Below are positions 1 to 8,459 of a DNA stretch of 47,608 nucleotides, one piece after another. The notes beneath the pieces are model-generated. The model made no database searches. It was not told the DNA's origin and worked only from the letters and a program-made list of their open reading frames with translations. The translations under genes and the position numbers were made by a program. Source of the DNA: Microbacterium sp. B35-30 (lineage in GTDB: Bacteria; Actinomycetota; Actinomycetes; Actinomycetales; Microbacteriaceae); the NCBI RefSeq assembly GCF_010634855.1, contig NZ_MWLQ01000025.1, positions 1 through 47,608 on the forward strand. Reading direction: 5' to 3'. Within the stretch, counting starts at the first letter, position 1, and every line of letters starts with the position of its first letter.

Positions 1-110
1 GGCGGATCCCGCCGTCAGCCGATCGATCGATCACCGGCGCAGCCGCTGCGTCATCGAGACGGCGCCGATCGCTGGATGTGCCTGCGTGCTCGTCGCGCGA
101 GCGTCGAAGC

Positions 111-359
111 ATGGCACAGAACGAATACCCCTCCTCCGTCAAAGGCAGGGCCGCACCGCTCGATGGTGCGGCCCTGCTCACCCGTCGGCTCGCGGCACCG
201 CTCGACAGATTCACGAAGGTGCTCTCCCGCCGACGGCGCACACCGGTGCTGACCAACGAAGAGCACCATCGGCTGCGGCTCGCCGAGAAGGACCGGCGCG
301 AACGCGAGTACGCAGCGCTGATGCGGCTTCTGGCGACGACGTTCGGAGCCCTGCGATGA
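111..359 (+). CDS. Small basic hypothetical protein
   Basis: An open frame of 82 residues, rich in Arg, Leu and Ala, with a charged segment near residues 45-75 (NEEHHRLRLAEKDRREREY) that should form an amphipathic helix. I recognise no domain, signal peptide or membrane segment. The start at MAQNEYPSS is chosen because upstream codons are compositionally odd, but no good ribosome site is visible; an in-frame start at 78 is possible. It lies 125 bp before the ABC exporter operon on the same strand, so it could be a leader gene of that transcript or independent. The third-position GC bias fits a real gene. Function unknown. Confidence 0.5.
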   Translation: MAQNEYPSSVKGRAAPLDGAALLTRRLAAPLDRFTKVLSRRRRTPVLTNEEHHRLRLAEKDRREREYAALMRLLATTFGALR

Positions 360-484
360 TGCGCCGGCTCTCGCCGGCTGAGCGCGCATCAACCGAACGG
401 TGGAGCGTGGAATCATCCGGCGCCGCCCGCCTTCTCAGCCGACCTGGTGACGCGAGGGCGGGCAGGGCGCGCCAGCCTGAGATC

Positions 485-1414
485 ATGCCCGTCGCCCAGA
501 TCGCCGGACTCCGCAAGGGGTACGCCGGCCGCACCGTGCTCGACGATGTGACGTTCACCGTGGAACGCGGGGAGATCTTCGGCATCCTTGGGCCCAACGG
601 TGCCGGAAAGACGACGATCGTCGAGATCCTGGAGGGACTTCGCCGTCCTGATGCGGGGTCGGTGCGCGTGCTCGGGATGAACCCGTGGAAGGAGCGGCGC
701 CGGCTGAGCGAGTCCATCGGGGTGCAGCTTCAGAGCGCCCAGCTGCCCGACAACATCACGGTGGCTGAGGCGCTGCGGTTGTACGCCTCGTTCTACGCGC
801 GCCCGACGGACTGGCGCGTGCTTCTCGAGGAGTGGGATCTCGTCCGTCTCCGCTCGGTGCGGTACGCGAAGCTCTCCGGGGGTGAGCGCCAGCGATTGAT
901 GATCGCGCTGGCTCTCGTCGGGCAGCCCGAGGTCGTGTTCCTCGACGAGCTCACCACGGGGCTCGATCCGAACGCGCGTCACGCGACCTGGGAACTCGTG
1001 CGCCGGCTGCGCGACACCGGCGTGACTGTCGTGATCGTGTCGCACCTCATGGACGAGGTCGAGTATCTGTGCGATCGGGTCGCCATCCTCGACGGCGGAG
1101 TGATCGTCGCGGTCGGCTCACCCGCCATGCTCACCGCTCGGCTGGGCGGCGAGAGGACGATGCGCTTCGTGCTCGCCGGGGGCGCGTCCACCACCCCCGA
1201 CATGGACTTCCTCCACGGGCTGCCCGGTGTGATGAACGTGCGGCGCCTCGGCCGCTCGGTGACCGTCACCGGAAGCCGGGACCTCGCTGCGCGCGTGGAG
1301 GCCGCGCTCGCCGAGCACGAGGTGCCGATCACCGATGTACGCGTCTCCGACACGACGCTCGAGGATGCCTTCATGTCACTGGCCGACCGGTCGAGCGACG
1401 GAGGTGCTTCCTGA
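485..1414 (+). CDS. ABC exporter ATP-binding subunit
   Basis: A 309-residue nucleotide-binding subunit of an ABC-2 type exporter, predicted to sit on the inner membrane face with the permease encoded next. The Walker A motif GPNGAGKTT lies near residues 37-45, the signature LSGGERQRL near 133, and Walker B VVFLDEL near 153 followed by TTGLDP; the switch His is in VSHLMDE. The usual LDEP is LDEL here, a substitution directly after the catalytic Glu. The roughly 80 residues after the ATPase core resemble the C-terminal extension of DrrA/CcmA-like drug and antibiotic exporters. Start chosen at MPVAQIAGL because the ATPase fold begins there; upstream in-frame sequence is low quality. Its stop overlaps the permease start (TGATG). 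Confidence 0.93.
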   Translation: MPVAQIAGLRKGYAGRTVLDDVTFTVERGEIFGILGPNGAGKTTIVEILEGLRRPDAGSVRVLGMNPWKERRRLSESIGVQLQSAQLPDNITVAEALRLYASFYARPTDWRVLLEEWDLVRLRSVRYAKLSGGERQRLMIALALVGQPEVVFLDELTTGLDPNARHATWELVRRLRDTGVTVVIVSHLMDEVEYLCDRVAILDGGVIVAVGSPAMLTARLGGERTMRFVLAGGASTTPDMDFLHGLPGVMNVRRLGRSVTVTGSRDLAARVEAALAEHEVPITDVRVSDTTLEDAFMSLADRSSDGGAS

Positions 1415-2148
1415 TGTCAACGATGGCGCGGCGCGATCCCCGCTCCCCCGTGTCCGCGACCGCCACTCTCGCAGCGATCGAGGGGAGGCTGCTCCTCCGA
1501 GATCCGGCATCCCTCTTCACCGTCGCGATCCCGGTCTTCCTCCTCGTCGTGTTCGGCGCGTCCAGCAGGGCGGGCGCGACGGCGGTGCTGCCGACCACCC
1601 TCGCGACGGCGATCGGCCTGTTCGGGCTGTACCTCGTGCCGACCACCCTCGCGACGTACCGGGAGCGGGGCATCCTGCGTCGGCTCTCGGTGACTCCCCT
1701 GTCGCCCGCGCGTCTGCTCGGCGTGCAGCTCTTGTTGCAGACGGTGCTCGCAGTGGCGAGCTGCACCCTCCTCGTCGCGGTGGGAGCGGCGATGGGGGCG
1801 GCGCTCCCGGTCGACGTGGTGGCATTCGCAGCCGCCGTCGTCCTGGGGCTCGCGTGTCTTCTCTCCTGCGGTCTCCTGATCGGCGCCGTCGCCCCGAACG
1901 GCCGTGCGGCCAACGGCATCGGCGTGCTGCTCTACTTCCCGCTGGCGTACCTCGGGGGTCTCATCCTTCCTCCGCCACTCATGCCTCCCGCCGTTCTCGC
2001 GATCGGGGCGTTCACTCCCCTGGGGGCCCTTCGCGACGCACTGGCCGCAGCCTGGGACGGCGGCGGCAGCGCGCTGTCGCTCGGGGTGATGGCCGCGTAC
2101 GCTGTCTGCGTCAGCCTCGCCGCCGTCATACTGTTCCGCTGGGAGTGA
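1414..2148 (+). CDS. ABC-2 type exporter permease
   Basis: A 244-residue integral membrane protein with about six hydrophobic segments, beginning with a cytoplasmic amphipathic stretch (IEGRLLLRDPASLF) and the conserved YRERGILRRLSVTPLSP loop typical of ABC2_membrane family permeases. It should pair with the preceding ATPase to export an unidentified substrate. The ATG overlaps the ATPase stop, and its own TGA overlaps the GTG of the histidine kinase, so translation of the three genes is probably coupled. In this arrangement the adjacent two-component system commonly controls the exporter in response to envelope stress or an antibiotic; that is inference from gene order. Confidence 0.93.
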   Translation: MSTMARRDPRSPVSATATLAAIEGRLLLRDPASLFTVAIPVFLLVVFGASSRAGATAVLPTTLATAIGLFGLYLVPTTLATYRERGILRRLSVTPLSPARLLGVQLLLQTVLAVASCTLLVAVGAAMGAALPVDVVAFAAAVVLGLACLLSCGLLIGAVAPNGRAANGIGVLLYFPLAYLGGLILPPPLMPPAVLAIGAFTPLGALRDALAAAWDGGGSALSLGVMAAYAVCVSLAAVILFRWE

Positions 2149-3383
2149 TCGCGATCCCGCAGTCGAGCAAGCTCGAAGAGCGCCACAACCGCATCGAACG
2201 GATGCTGGCCGTGGCGCCCTACGTGCTGCTGCTCGTGCCGACCGTCGTGACGACGGTGCTCGGCGCCGAGTGGCCTGACGGCCTCATCACCCTGGGCGTC
2301 GCGGCGGTCGCGGTGCTCTGGTTGTGGCTCATGGCGACACGACGCGAACCCGGAGTGATCTTCTTCGTCGGGCTCCTCGTGCTGATCGCGATCCTGGGGT
2401 GGCGCAACCCCTGGTTCGCCGGCCTGTTCGGCTTCACGGGCTACCTCTACGCCTGGACGGTGCTCCGGGGCGCGTGGCGCTATGTGGGGGTCACCCTCAC
2501 GGCGATGATCAACGTCGCCGCTCTCATGGGCGATGTTCTCGGCACTCCGCTCCAGTTCGCCGCGTATGTGTCGTTCGTGGTGCTGACCGTGCCGCTCGTG
2601 GTCCTCTTCAGCATGCTGGGCGACGTGACGGCGGAGCGCAGCGCCGCGTATCAGCAGACGGTGACCCAGCTGCAGGACGTGATCGCCGAAAACGCGGAGC
2701 TGCATGAGCGGCTGGTCGCTCAGGCCCGCGAGGCCGGCATCCGCGAGGAGAGGCAGCGCATGGCGCGCGAGATCCACGACACGCTCGCCCAGGGATTCGC
2801 CGGCATCGCGACGCAGCTGCAGGCCGCGCAGCGCGCCGGAATCGCGGGCGACGACCTCGCCTGGCGTCACCACCTCGACCACGCGATCCGGCTCACGCGC
2901 GACGGACTGGAGGAGGCCCGGCGCTCGGTCCGCGCGATCGGCCCCGCACAGCTCGATGCGACGCTGCTGCCCGATGCCGTGGCCGCGATCGCGGCGGAGT
3001 GGAGCGATCGGAACGGCGTCCGCGCGACGGTGTCGGTGACGGGCGACACGCGCCCCCTGCATCCGGAGGTCGAGGCCACCGTGGTGCGCATCGCGCAGGA
3101 GGCGCTCTCGAACTCGGCCAAGCACGCGGACGCCAGCCGCGTGGGTGTCACCCTTTCGTATATGGACGATCAAGTGGCCCTCGACATCCGCGACGATGGC
3201 GTGGGATTCGATGCGGCGCAGAACTCCGGCGACGGGCGTTTCGGTCTCACGTCCATGCGGCAGCGCGTGGCTCGGCTGGGCGGGGACCTCGAGGTCGAAT
3301 CCTCGATCGGCTCCGGCACGGCGATCTCGGCCACCCTGCCCGCCATCGGCGCGCGCACCTCGGAGGAAGGCTCGCATGCCTGA
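2145..3383 (+). CDS. Sensor histidine kinase, NarL-partner (HisKA_3) type
   Basis: A 412-residue membrane kinase. Six hydrophobic segments cover residues 20-158 with only short external loops, so the signal is probably sensed within the membrane. A coiled-coil linker (165-205) leads to the phosphoacceptor motif AREIHDTLAQGF with His211. The HATPase_c domain has an N box (LSNSAKHA, 321-328), a DDGVGF box (350-355) and a GRFGLTSM G box. Start is GTG 2145, overlapping the permease stop as GTGA; the predicted protein begins just before the first membrane segment. The short extracellular loops recall intramembrane-sensing kinases of the LiaS/BceS type, but the dimerisation domain is HisKA_3. Confidence 0.95.
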   Translation: MIAIPQSSKLEERHNRIERMLAVAPYVLLLVPTVVTTVLGAEWPDGLITLGVAAVAVLWLWLMATRREPGVIFFVGLLVLIAILGWRNPWFAGLFGFTGYLYAWTVLRGAWRYVGVTLTAMINVAALMGDVLGTPLQFAAYVSFVVLTVPLVVLFSMLGDVTAERSAAYQQTVTQLQDVIAENAELHERLVAQAREAGIREERQRMAREIHDTLAQGFAGIATQLQAAQRAGIAGDDLAWRHHLDHAIRLTRDGLEEARRSVRAIGPAQLDATLLPDAVAAIAAEWSDRNGVRATVSVTGDTRPLHPEVEATVVRIAQEALSNSAKHADASRVGVTLSYMDDQVALDIRDDGVGFDAAQNSGDGRFGLTSMRQRVARLGGDLEVESSIGSGTAISATLPAIGARTSEEGSHA

Positions 3384-4005
3384 CGTCGCCATCCGCCTGC
3401 TGATCGCCGACGACCACCCGGTCGTCCGGGACGGACTCCGGGGCATGTTCGCGGGCGACCCGCGATTCGACGTGGTGGGTGAGGCGAGCGACGGCGCTCA
3501 TGCCGTCGAGCTCGCGCGCGCGCTCGACCCCGACGTCGTGCTGATGGATCTGCGGATGCCGCGTCTGGACGGTGTCAGTGCGATCCGGCGCCTGCGCGAG
3601 CTCGGGATCACGGCTCGCGTGCTGGTGCTGACGACCTTCGACACCGACAGTGAAGTGCTGCCCGCGGTCGAGGCGGGCGCGACGGGCTACCTCCTCAAAG
3701 ACGCCCCGATCGACGACTTGAAGCGGGCGGTCGAAGCGTCGGCGCGAGGCGAGTCGGTGCTCTCGCCCACCATCGCCACCCGGCTCATGCACCAGGTGAG
3801 GGAGCCCGGATCGCCGATCAGCGATCGCGAACTGGAGGTGCTCTCGCTCATCGCCCAGGGCCGATCGAACAGAGAGGTGGCGGCAGAGCTCTTCATCAGC
3901 GAGGCGACCGTCAAGACGCATCTCCTCCACGTGTACGACAAGCTCGGCGTCAACGATCGCGCCGCCGCGGTGGCGGTGGGATTCCAGCGGGGGCTGCTGA
4001 CGTGA
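3376..4005 (+). CDS. NarL/LuxR-type response regulator
   Basis: A 209-residue DNA-binding response regulator. The receiver domain has the acidic pair in IADDHP (D12, D13), phosphoacceptor Asp58 in VVLMDLRMP, and Lys in LLKDAP. The C-terminal LuxR helix-turn-helix carries SDRELEVLSLIAQGRSN and SEATVKTHL. It overlaps the kinase gene by 8 bp and is preceded by a strong ribosome site (GGAGGAAGG, 3362-3370), so it is the cognate partner of that kinase. It probably autoregulates this operon and the exporter. It converges with the hydrolase gene on the other strand 47 bp downstream; I see no strong hairpin between them. Confidence 0.96.
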   Translation: MPDVAIRLLIADDHPVVRDGLRGMFAGDPRFDVVGEASDGAHAVELARALDPDVVLMDLRMPRLDGVSAIRRLRELGITARVLVLTTFDTDSEVLPAVEAGATGYLLKDAPIDDLKRAVEASARGESVLSPTIATRLMHQVREPGSPISDRELEVLSLIAQGRSNREVAAELFISEATVKTHLLHVYDKLGVNDRAAAVAVGFQRGLLT

Positions 4006-4052
4006 CCGCGCGGCTCGGCCTCGGTCTCACCGGGAGCTCGAGGTTCGTCGCT

Positions 4053-4835
4053 TCAGTTGTCGCGCCCTGCCTCAGCGGAACGGGAGAACGGCATCCGCCG
4101 AGGACCCCTGCGGCCGGCGAGGAAGTCGGCGGCGAGGCGGGCACATTCCTCCGGGTGCTCGTGCAGGAGGAGGTGCGTGGCGCCCGGCAGCACCGCGAGG
4201 TGGCCGTCCGGGAGCCCCCGGTACAGCTCGATCGTGTGCTCGAGGGCGACGAGGTCGTCGTCGGCTGCGGCCACCAGTGCCGGACAGGTGATGCGGCCGA
4301 GGTCGCTCGCCGTCAATGGCGCTTCGTCGCGGGCGGCGGCCGCGATCTTGGCGGCGACGACGGGGAAGTGGTCGAGTCCGTCCGGCGAGACCTCGCCGTA
4401 GGCGTGCACGATCTCGGCCGGCCAGTCAGCCGTCGCAGCGGTCCGGACGAGGAGTCCGTCCGCATCGAACCACCCGCTGAAGAGCACGAGCGCGGTCACC
4501 AGCTCCGGTCGGCGCGCGGCGACCCGCAGCGCCACCGCAGCGCCGGCGCTGTATCCGACGACGGCCACCGGACCTCCCGCGACCGCCTCGATGAAGCGGA
4601 TCGAGTCCGCCGCCATCACCTCCAGGGTCAGCGGCCCGTCGACATCCGCCGTGCGACCGTGCCCGCGTCGATCGAGCAGGAGCAGCCGATACTCCGAACG
4701 GAGCGCCGCCAGATTGTCTTCGAAATCGCGGGAGTCGCTGAATCCTCCGTGCATCATCAGGACGGTGGGACCGGCGCCGCGCTCCTCGAACCAGAGGTCG
4801 ACGTCGCCGAGCGGAAGACGGCTGCTCCTGCTCAT
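4053..4835 (-). CDS. Alpha/beta-fold hydrolase
   Basis: A 260-residue cytoplasmic alpha/beta hydrolase. Visible elements are the oxyanion region MMHGGFSDSRDF (residues 28-39), the nucleophile elbow VGYSAG with Ser96, an acid candidate in AAADDDLVAL, and the catalytic His in PGATHLLLHEHP. The substrate cannot be told; the size and pattern fit esterases, lactonases or C-C hydrolases. The start at MSRSSRLPLG places the first beta strand at residues 12-17; extending upstream would run into the preceding gene, which stops only 2 bp before. It is probably cotranscribed with that membrane protein. Confidence 0.92.
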   Translation of the reverse strand: MSRSSRLPLGDVDLWFEERGAGPTVLMMHGGFSDSRDFEDNLAALRSEYRLLLLDRRGHGRTADVDGPLTLEVMAADSIRFIEAVAGGPVAVVGYSAGAAVALRVAARRPELVTALVLFSGWFDADGLLVRTAATADWPAEIVHAYGEVSPDGLDHFPVVAAKIAAAARDEAPLTASDLGRITCPALVAAADDDLVALEHTIELYRGLPDGHLAVLPGATHLLLHEHPEECARLAADFLAGRRGPRRMPFSRSAEAGRDN

Positions 4836-4837
4836 CG

Positions 4838-5722
4838 TCAGCTCCACATCGCGACCGTTGCGACGATGGCGGTGACGCCGACCACGACGTCGATGACGAT
4901 GCACGCCTCGGCGAACCATCGCCACACCACCACGTTGCTGCGATGAAGCACGACATCCCAACCCGCGTGCAGCAGCCAGCCGATCCCGATGAGGATGCCG
5001 GCGGCCTCAGGGGTGACGAACACGGCGAGTGTCGCGAGAGCCGCATAGGCCAACGCGCCGGCGGCGTGGAGCGTGAGCAGCCGCCGATCGCGGAACTGGC
5101 GACGAGCGAGACCGATGACGAGATACTCGGCGCCGAGGACGACGAGCGCCCAGGGCGGCGCGACGTCGGGGTGCAGGATCTCACCGAACGTGAGCAGCAG
5201 CGCGAGGAGCGTCGGCCACCGACGCGAGAGACGACGGAGACGGATGCCGGAGTCGGGCGCTTCCGCGATCGGCCGGCTGCGTCCGGACGCCAGATCGCCG
5301 GGCAGGATGGCGACGAGCAGCGCGATCGCAGGGACGACGAGCACATGGCCGAGGAGCACGGCCGTCGGACCGGAGATCCCGCCCAGCCAGAACGGCAGGA
5401 GCGGCAGGGCGAAGGCGGCGCCCGTGACGATCACCATGCCGAGTATGGAGCGGTTCGAGCGGCCGCGCGCGAGCATCCAGACGGCGGTGCCCGCGCAGAC
5501 ATCGAAGGTCATGACGACGGCGACACCGGCGGGTTGGGCGAGCACGGACGACCGCCCGAGGAGACTCAGCACGAGCGCGGTGATCTGGTCGACGAGGACC
5601 ATCGACACCGTCGCGGCGGTGAGGAGCTCGAGGGCGCCGAGGAGCGCCCCGCGGAACGGAGTGGTCCGGGCGCCGTCGCGGCGCCTCGGGAGTGCGGATG
5701 CGGAGAAGAGCGGTGTGGACAT
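4838..5722 (-). CDS. Multi-pass membrane protein of unknown function
   Basis: A 294-residue, very hydrophobic protein with about nine predicted membrane segments. The last third (AEYLVIGLARRQFRDRRLL through HAGWDVVLHR and RWFAEACIVIDVVVG) resembles small actinobacterial membrane proteins without assigned function. I recognise no transporter signature or catalytic motif. The start at MSTPLFSAS is chosen because the in-frame sequence upstream overlaps the divergent promoter region. It is the first gene of a two-gene minus-strand unit with the alpha/beta hydrolase (2 bp gap) and is divergent from the second histidine kinase, suggesting a shared control region. Confidence 0.82.
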   Translation of the reverse strand: MSTPLFSASALPRRRDGARTTPFRGALLGALELLTAATVSMVLVDQITALVLSLLGRSSVLAQPAGVAVVMTFDVCAGTAVWMLARGRSNRSILGMVIVTGAAFALPLLPFWLGGISGPTAVLLGHVLVVPAIALLVAILPGDLASGRSRPIAEAPDSGIRLRRLSRRWPTLLALLLTFGEILHPDVAPPWALVVLGAEYLVIGLARRQFRDRRLLTLHAAGALAYAALATLAVFVTPEAAGILIGIGWLLHAGWDVVLHRSNVVVWRWFAEACIVIDVVVGVTAIVATVAMWS

Positions 5723-5739
5723 GACCCCAGGGTCCGTCC

Positions 5740-5790
5740 GACCGGCGATCGGTCCTACGGGAGCGATGCACGCGATTCCGTGGGCATCGC
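5740..5790. promoter_or_regulatory. Two inverted repeats in a divergent control region
   Basis: The 108-bp gap between the membrane-protein start (5722) and the histidine kinase start (5831) holds two dyads: GACCG/CGGTC with a 5-bp spacer (5740-5754) and a perfect GCGATGC/GCATCGC with a 14-bp spacer (5763-5769 and 5784-5790). They are candidate sites for the response regulator at 7018-7626, since NarL-type regulators bind dyads and usually control their own operon. No convincing -35/-10 pair was fixed. In GC-rich DNA short dyads arise by chance. Confidence 0.33.
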
Positions 5791-5830
5791 ACGGTCGGAA
5801 CGTGTATCCGCCGACGGAGATTCGGTCGAT

Positions 5831-7021
5831 ATGGGCATCGCGTCGCACGGCGGACTCGACGACCGTCGGTTGGTCAGGGCTCGTGCACTCACTCTTGCGT
5901 GGCTGGCGGGCGCCGTCGTGACCAGCGTGCTCATGCCGGGCGTGGGAGTGATCCGAGAGCCGCGGCCGACGTGGATCGTGCTGGGATCGATCGGCACGCT
6001 GTGCTTCGCCGTCACGCAGGCGGGAGTGCTCTACGGGGCTGTGGCGCCCGGCGGAGTGCGGGGCAGACCGGGATGGACCGCGGCGTTCGTCATCGCCACC
6101 GGGCTGTCGATCGCACTGGTGGGACCGGTGGCGGCGGGGAGCTGGCAGTCGTGGGCATGGATCGGTGCGGCGGTCGTGGGGACGCTTCCCGTCCTGCTGC
6201 GACCGCGATGGGTCGTGGTCGCCGCCGCGGCCGTGTGCGTCATCGGCGCGGCCGTCGCCTCACTCACCGGCGGGCAGGCCCGACAGGCGCTGGTCATCGT
6301 CGCAGTGATCGGCGCCGGCTTGGCCGTCGTCAACGTCAGCGTGCTCTGGCTCTGGCGCGTGATCGCGGATGCGCAGGCGGGCCGCGAGGCGATCGCCGCG
6401 CTCGCCGTCAGCGAGGAGCGGCTCCGGTTCGCCCGTGAGGTGCACGACATCCTCGGTCACACCCTCACCGTCATCGCCCTGAAGGCCGAGCTGCTCGAGC
6501 GCCGCACGTCGGCGGCGCGCCCGGCGCCGCCGGACGCCGCAGGGGGCACCGACGGCGTTCGGGACTCGAGTGAAGCGGCCGAGATCCGGCGTCTGGCCGC
6601 CTCCGCCCTCGAAGAGATGCGGGCCGCGGTCGCCGGCTCGCGATACGTGGAGCTGGCTGACGAGATCGACGCCCTGCGCCGCGTGCTCGAGGCCTCGGGA
6701 GTGCGGTGCACGGTTCGTGTCGAGGGCGATCCGGCAGGACGACGCCTCGCGACTCTCGCACCGATCGCTCGGGAGGCCGTGACGAATGTGCTGCGGCACA
6801 GCCGCGCCTCCTGGTGCGAGATCGCGCTGATGACCGTCGACCGCCGAACCGTGCTGATGGTGCGCAACGACGGCGCCGCGCACGGCGCGACGCACCGCGA
6901 TTCCGCCAGCGGAGGCCTCGCCGGAGTCCGCGAGCGGCTTCGGGAGGCGGGCGGCGTCCTGACGATCATCCAGGACGACGACACGTTCGAGCTGCGTGCA
7001 GAGCTGGGAGGGGCGGCGTGA
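5831..7021 (+). CDS. Sensor histidine kinase (HisKA_3, DesK-like)
   Basis: A 396-residue membrane kinase. About five to six hydrophobic segments occupy residues 18-178, followed by a short linker and the acceptor motif FAREVHDILGHTLTVI with His205, the form seen in DesK-type and many actinobacterial kinases. The ATPase domain has IAREAVTNVLRHS as N box, a degenerate VRNDGAA in place of DDGxG, and SGGLAGVRERL as G box. The start at 5831 has a weak GGAG about 11 bp upstream. The stop overlaps the regulator's GTG. The first Asp of the usual DDG box is Asn; such forms are common in this subfamily, so the kinase is probably active. Confidence 0.94.
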   Translation: MGIASHGGLDDRRLVRARALTLAWLAGAVVTSVLMPGVGVIREPRPTWIVLGSIGTLCFAVTQAGVLYGAVAPGGVRGRPGWTAAFVIATGLSIALVGPVAAGSWQSWAWIGAAVVGTLPVLLRPRWVVVAAAAVCVIGAAVASLTGGQARQALVIVAVIGAGLAVVNVSVLWLWRVIADAQAGREAIAALAVSEERLRFAREVHDILGHTLTVIALKAELLERRTSAARPAPPDAAGGTDGVRDSSEAAEIRRLAASALEEMRAAVAGSRYVELADEIDALRRVLEASGVRCTVRVEGDPAGRRLATLAPIAREAVTNVLRHSRASWCEIALMTVDRRTVLMVRNDGAAHGATHRDSASGGLAGVRERLREAGGVLTIIQDDDTFELRAELGGAA

Positions 7022-7626
7022 TCCGCGTGCTGCTCGCGGACGACGAGGATCTGATCCGCACCGCGCTGGCGCTGCTGCTCGACCTGGAGCCCGATATCGA
7101 GGTCGTCGCGCAGGCCGGTGACGGTCGGTCCGCCATCGAGTCGGCGCTGCGGCACCGCCCGGATGTCGCGGTGATGGACCTCGAGATGCCGGTACTCGAT
7201 GGCATGCAGGCCGCTGCCGAACTCGAGCGGGCGCGCCCCGAATGCGCGACCGTGATCCTCACGGGCCGTGGCCGCCCCGTGCACATGGCGGCAGCGCTTC
7301 GCGCCGGGGCGCGCGCCTTCGTCGTGAAGGGTGCTCCGGCCTCCACGCTCGCGGATGTGATCCGGCGCGTCCACGAGGGCGGGCGCTACGTCGATCCTGT
7401 GCTGGCGGCGGAGGCGCTGACGATCCCGGCGTCTCCGCTGACGGAGCGCGAGACGGAGGTCCTTCAGCTCACCGGAGAGGGCCTTGACGTCGGCGGTGTC
7501 GCCGCCCGCCTGCACCTCGCCCGGGGCACCGTCCGCAACCTGCTCATCTCCGTCCGCGTGAAGCTGGATGCCGTGAGCTCCCACGACGCCGCTCGCATCG
7601 GCCGTGACGCCGGGTGGATCCGCTGA
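7018..7626 (+). CDS. NarL/LuxR-type response regulator
   Basis: A 202-residue response regulator, partner of the kinase just upstream (GTGA overlap; ribosome site GGGAGGGG about 4 bp before the GTG). The receiver has LLADDED near the N terminus, phosphoacceptor Asp54 in VAVMDLEMP and Lys in VVKGAPA. The HTH domain has LTERETEVLQLTGEG and ARGTVRNLL. Like other DesR-type regulators it ends soon after the HTH. The next gene pair downstream, on the other strand, is an ABC exporter; regulators of this type often control such an exporter, though here it is convergent rather than in the same operon. Confidence 0.95.
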   Translation: MIRVLLADDEDLIRTALALLLDLEPDIEVVAQAGDGRSAIESALRHRPDVAVMDLEMPVLDGMQAAAELERARPECATVILTGRGRPVHMAAALRAGARAFVVKGAPASTLADVIRRVHEGGRYVDPVLAAEALTIPASPLTERETEVLQLTGEGLDVGGVAARLHLARGTVRNLLISVRVKLDAVSSHDAARIGRDAGWIR

Positions 7627-7632
7627 TCCACC

Positions 7633-7655
7633 GGGTCGACCGACGTCGGTCACCC
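7633..7655. terminator. Hairpin between convergent genes
   Basis: The 59-bp gap between the response regulator stop and the exporter permease stop contains GACCGAC directly abutting GTCGGTC, extended by GGGT and CCC outside a one-base mismatch. This could act as a two-way terminator, although there is no T run on either side and the perfect core has no loop. Confidence 0.4.
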
Positions 7656-7685
7656 GCGTTCCCCCGGAGCCCCGAGCCGTGGGCG

Positions 7686-8459
7686 TCAGACGTTGCGCCG
7701 CTTGACAGCGATGGCCGCGACCACCAGCCAGACGGCCGTCCACAGCACGGTGGTGAGGATGAGCGTGAGCGGATCGAGTTGGCCATCCTCGCTCGTGAGG
7801 GAGGCGAGCGTGGTGAGGGATGATCCGGGGATGGTCTTCCCGATCAGGTTCACGGCACCGACGGGGATGAGGCCGAGGATCAGGGGCACCAGGTAGAAGA
7901 AGCCGAGGACGACTCCCAGGGCACCGATCGAGGAGCGGACGATCAGGCCGGCCGCGACGCCGATCAGCGCGCCGCACGTTTCCGCGAGGGAGAGATCGAG
8001 CAGGACCCGGATCACCTCCGGCGACCACGCGTCCAGTCCTCCGCCTCTCAGGACGTCGGCAAGGGCGAACGTGCCGACGGAGGTGACCAGGGACACGGCA
8101 AGGGCGATCGCCGCGACGAGCGTGTACTTCGCGAGCACCACGGGTGTTCGCGCGGGAACGACGCTGTATGTCTGGACCGCGGCGTTGCTCTCATAGTCGG
8201 AGGTCGCCGTCATGATCCCGACGAGGATGAGGATGATGAACGTCGCGAACGAGGACGGCGTCGCGGTGTCCAGGACCGCGGCCGCATCGACGGGTCCCGA
8301 CGCCGCGGACGCCCAGATGAGGGTGATCAGGAACGGTGCGACGAGGGCGGCGCCGATCAGCCACTTCGTGGCGCGCAGCCCGGCGAGCTTGATCCCCTCC
8401 GATCGGATGGCGCGCGCGAGCGTCACGGGATTGTCGCGAGCGGTCTGGGCGACACTCAT
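7686..8459 (-). CDS. ABC-2 type exporter permease
   Basis: A 257-residue membrane protein with six predicted helices and the layout of ABC2_membrane_2-type permeases: N-terminal cytoplasmic helix (LARAIRSEGIKLAGLRATKW), a large first loop, an SDYESNAAVQTYSVVPART motif after TM2 and a terminal AAIAVKRRNV. The SDYES/T...PART pattern is widespread in actinobacterial exporters annotated as multidrug or bacteriocin-immunity permeases; the substrate is unknown. Its start overlaps the ATPase stop by 4 bp. Confidence 0.92.
   Translation of the reverse strand: MSVAQTARDNPVTLARAIRSEGIKLAGLRATKWLIGAALVAPFLITLIWASAASGPVDAAAVLDTATPSSFATFIILILVGIMTATSDYESNAAVQTYSVVPARTPVVLAKYTLVAAIALAVSLVTSVGTFALADVLRGGGLDAWSPEVIRVLLDLSLAETCGALIGVAAGLIVRSSIGALGVVLGFFYLVPLILGLIPVGAVNLIGKTIPGSSLTTLASLTSEDGQLDPLTLILTTVLWTAVWLVVAAIAVKRRNV

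Noticed and set aside
17..33. GATCGATCGATC repeat at the window start
   Set aside because: Too short and self-complementary by chance; no gene control or repeat family can be inferred.
4943..5830. Upstream extension of the second histidine kinase
   Set aside because: The extension runs antisense to the membrane-protein gene and is charged low-complexity sequence; the kinase membrane domain begins only after 5831.
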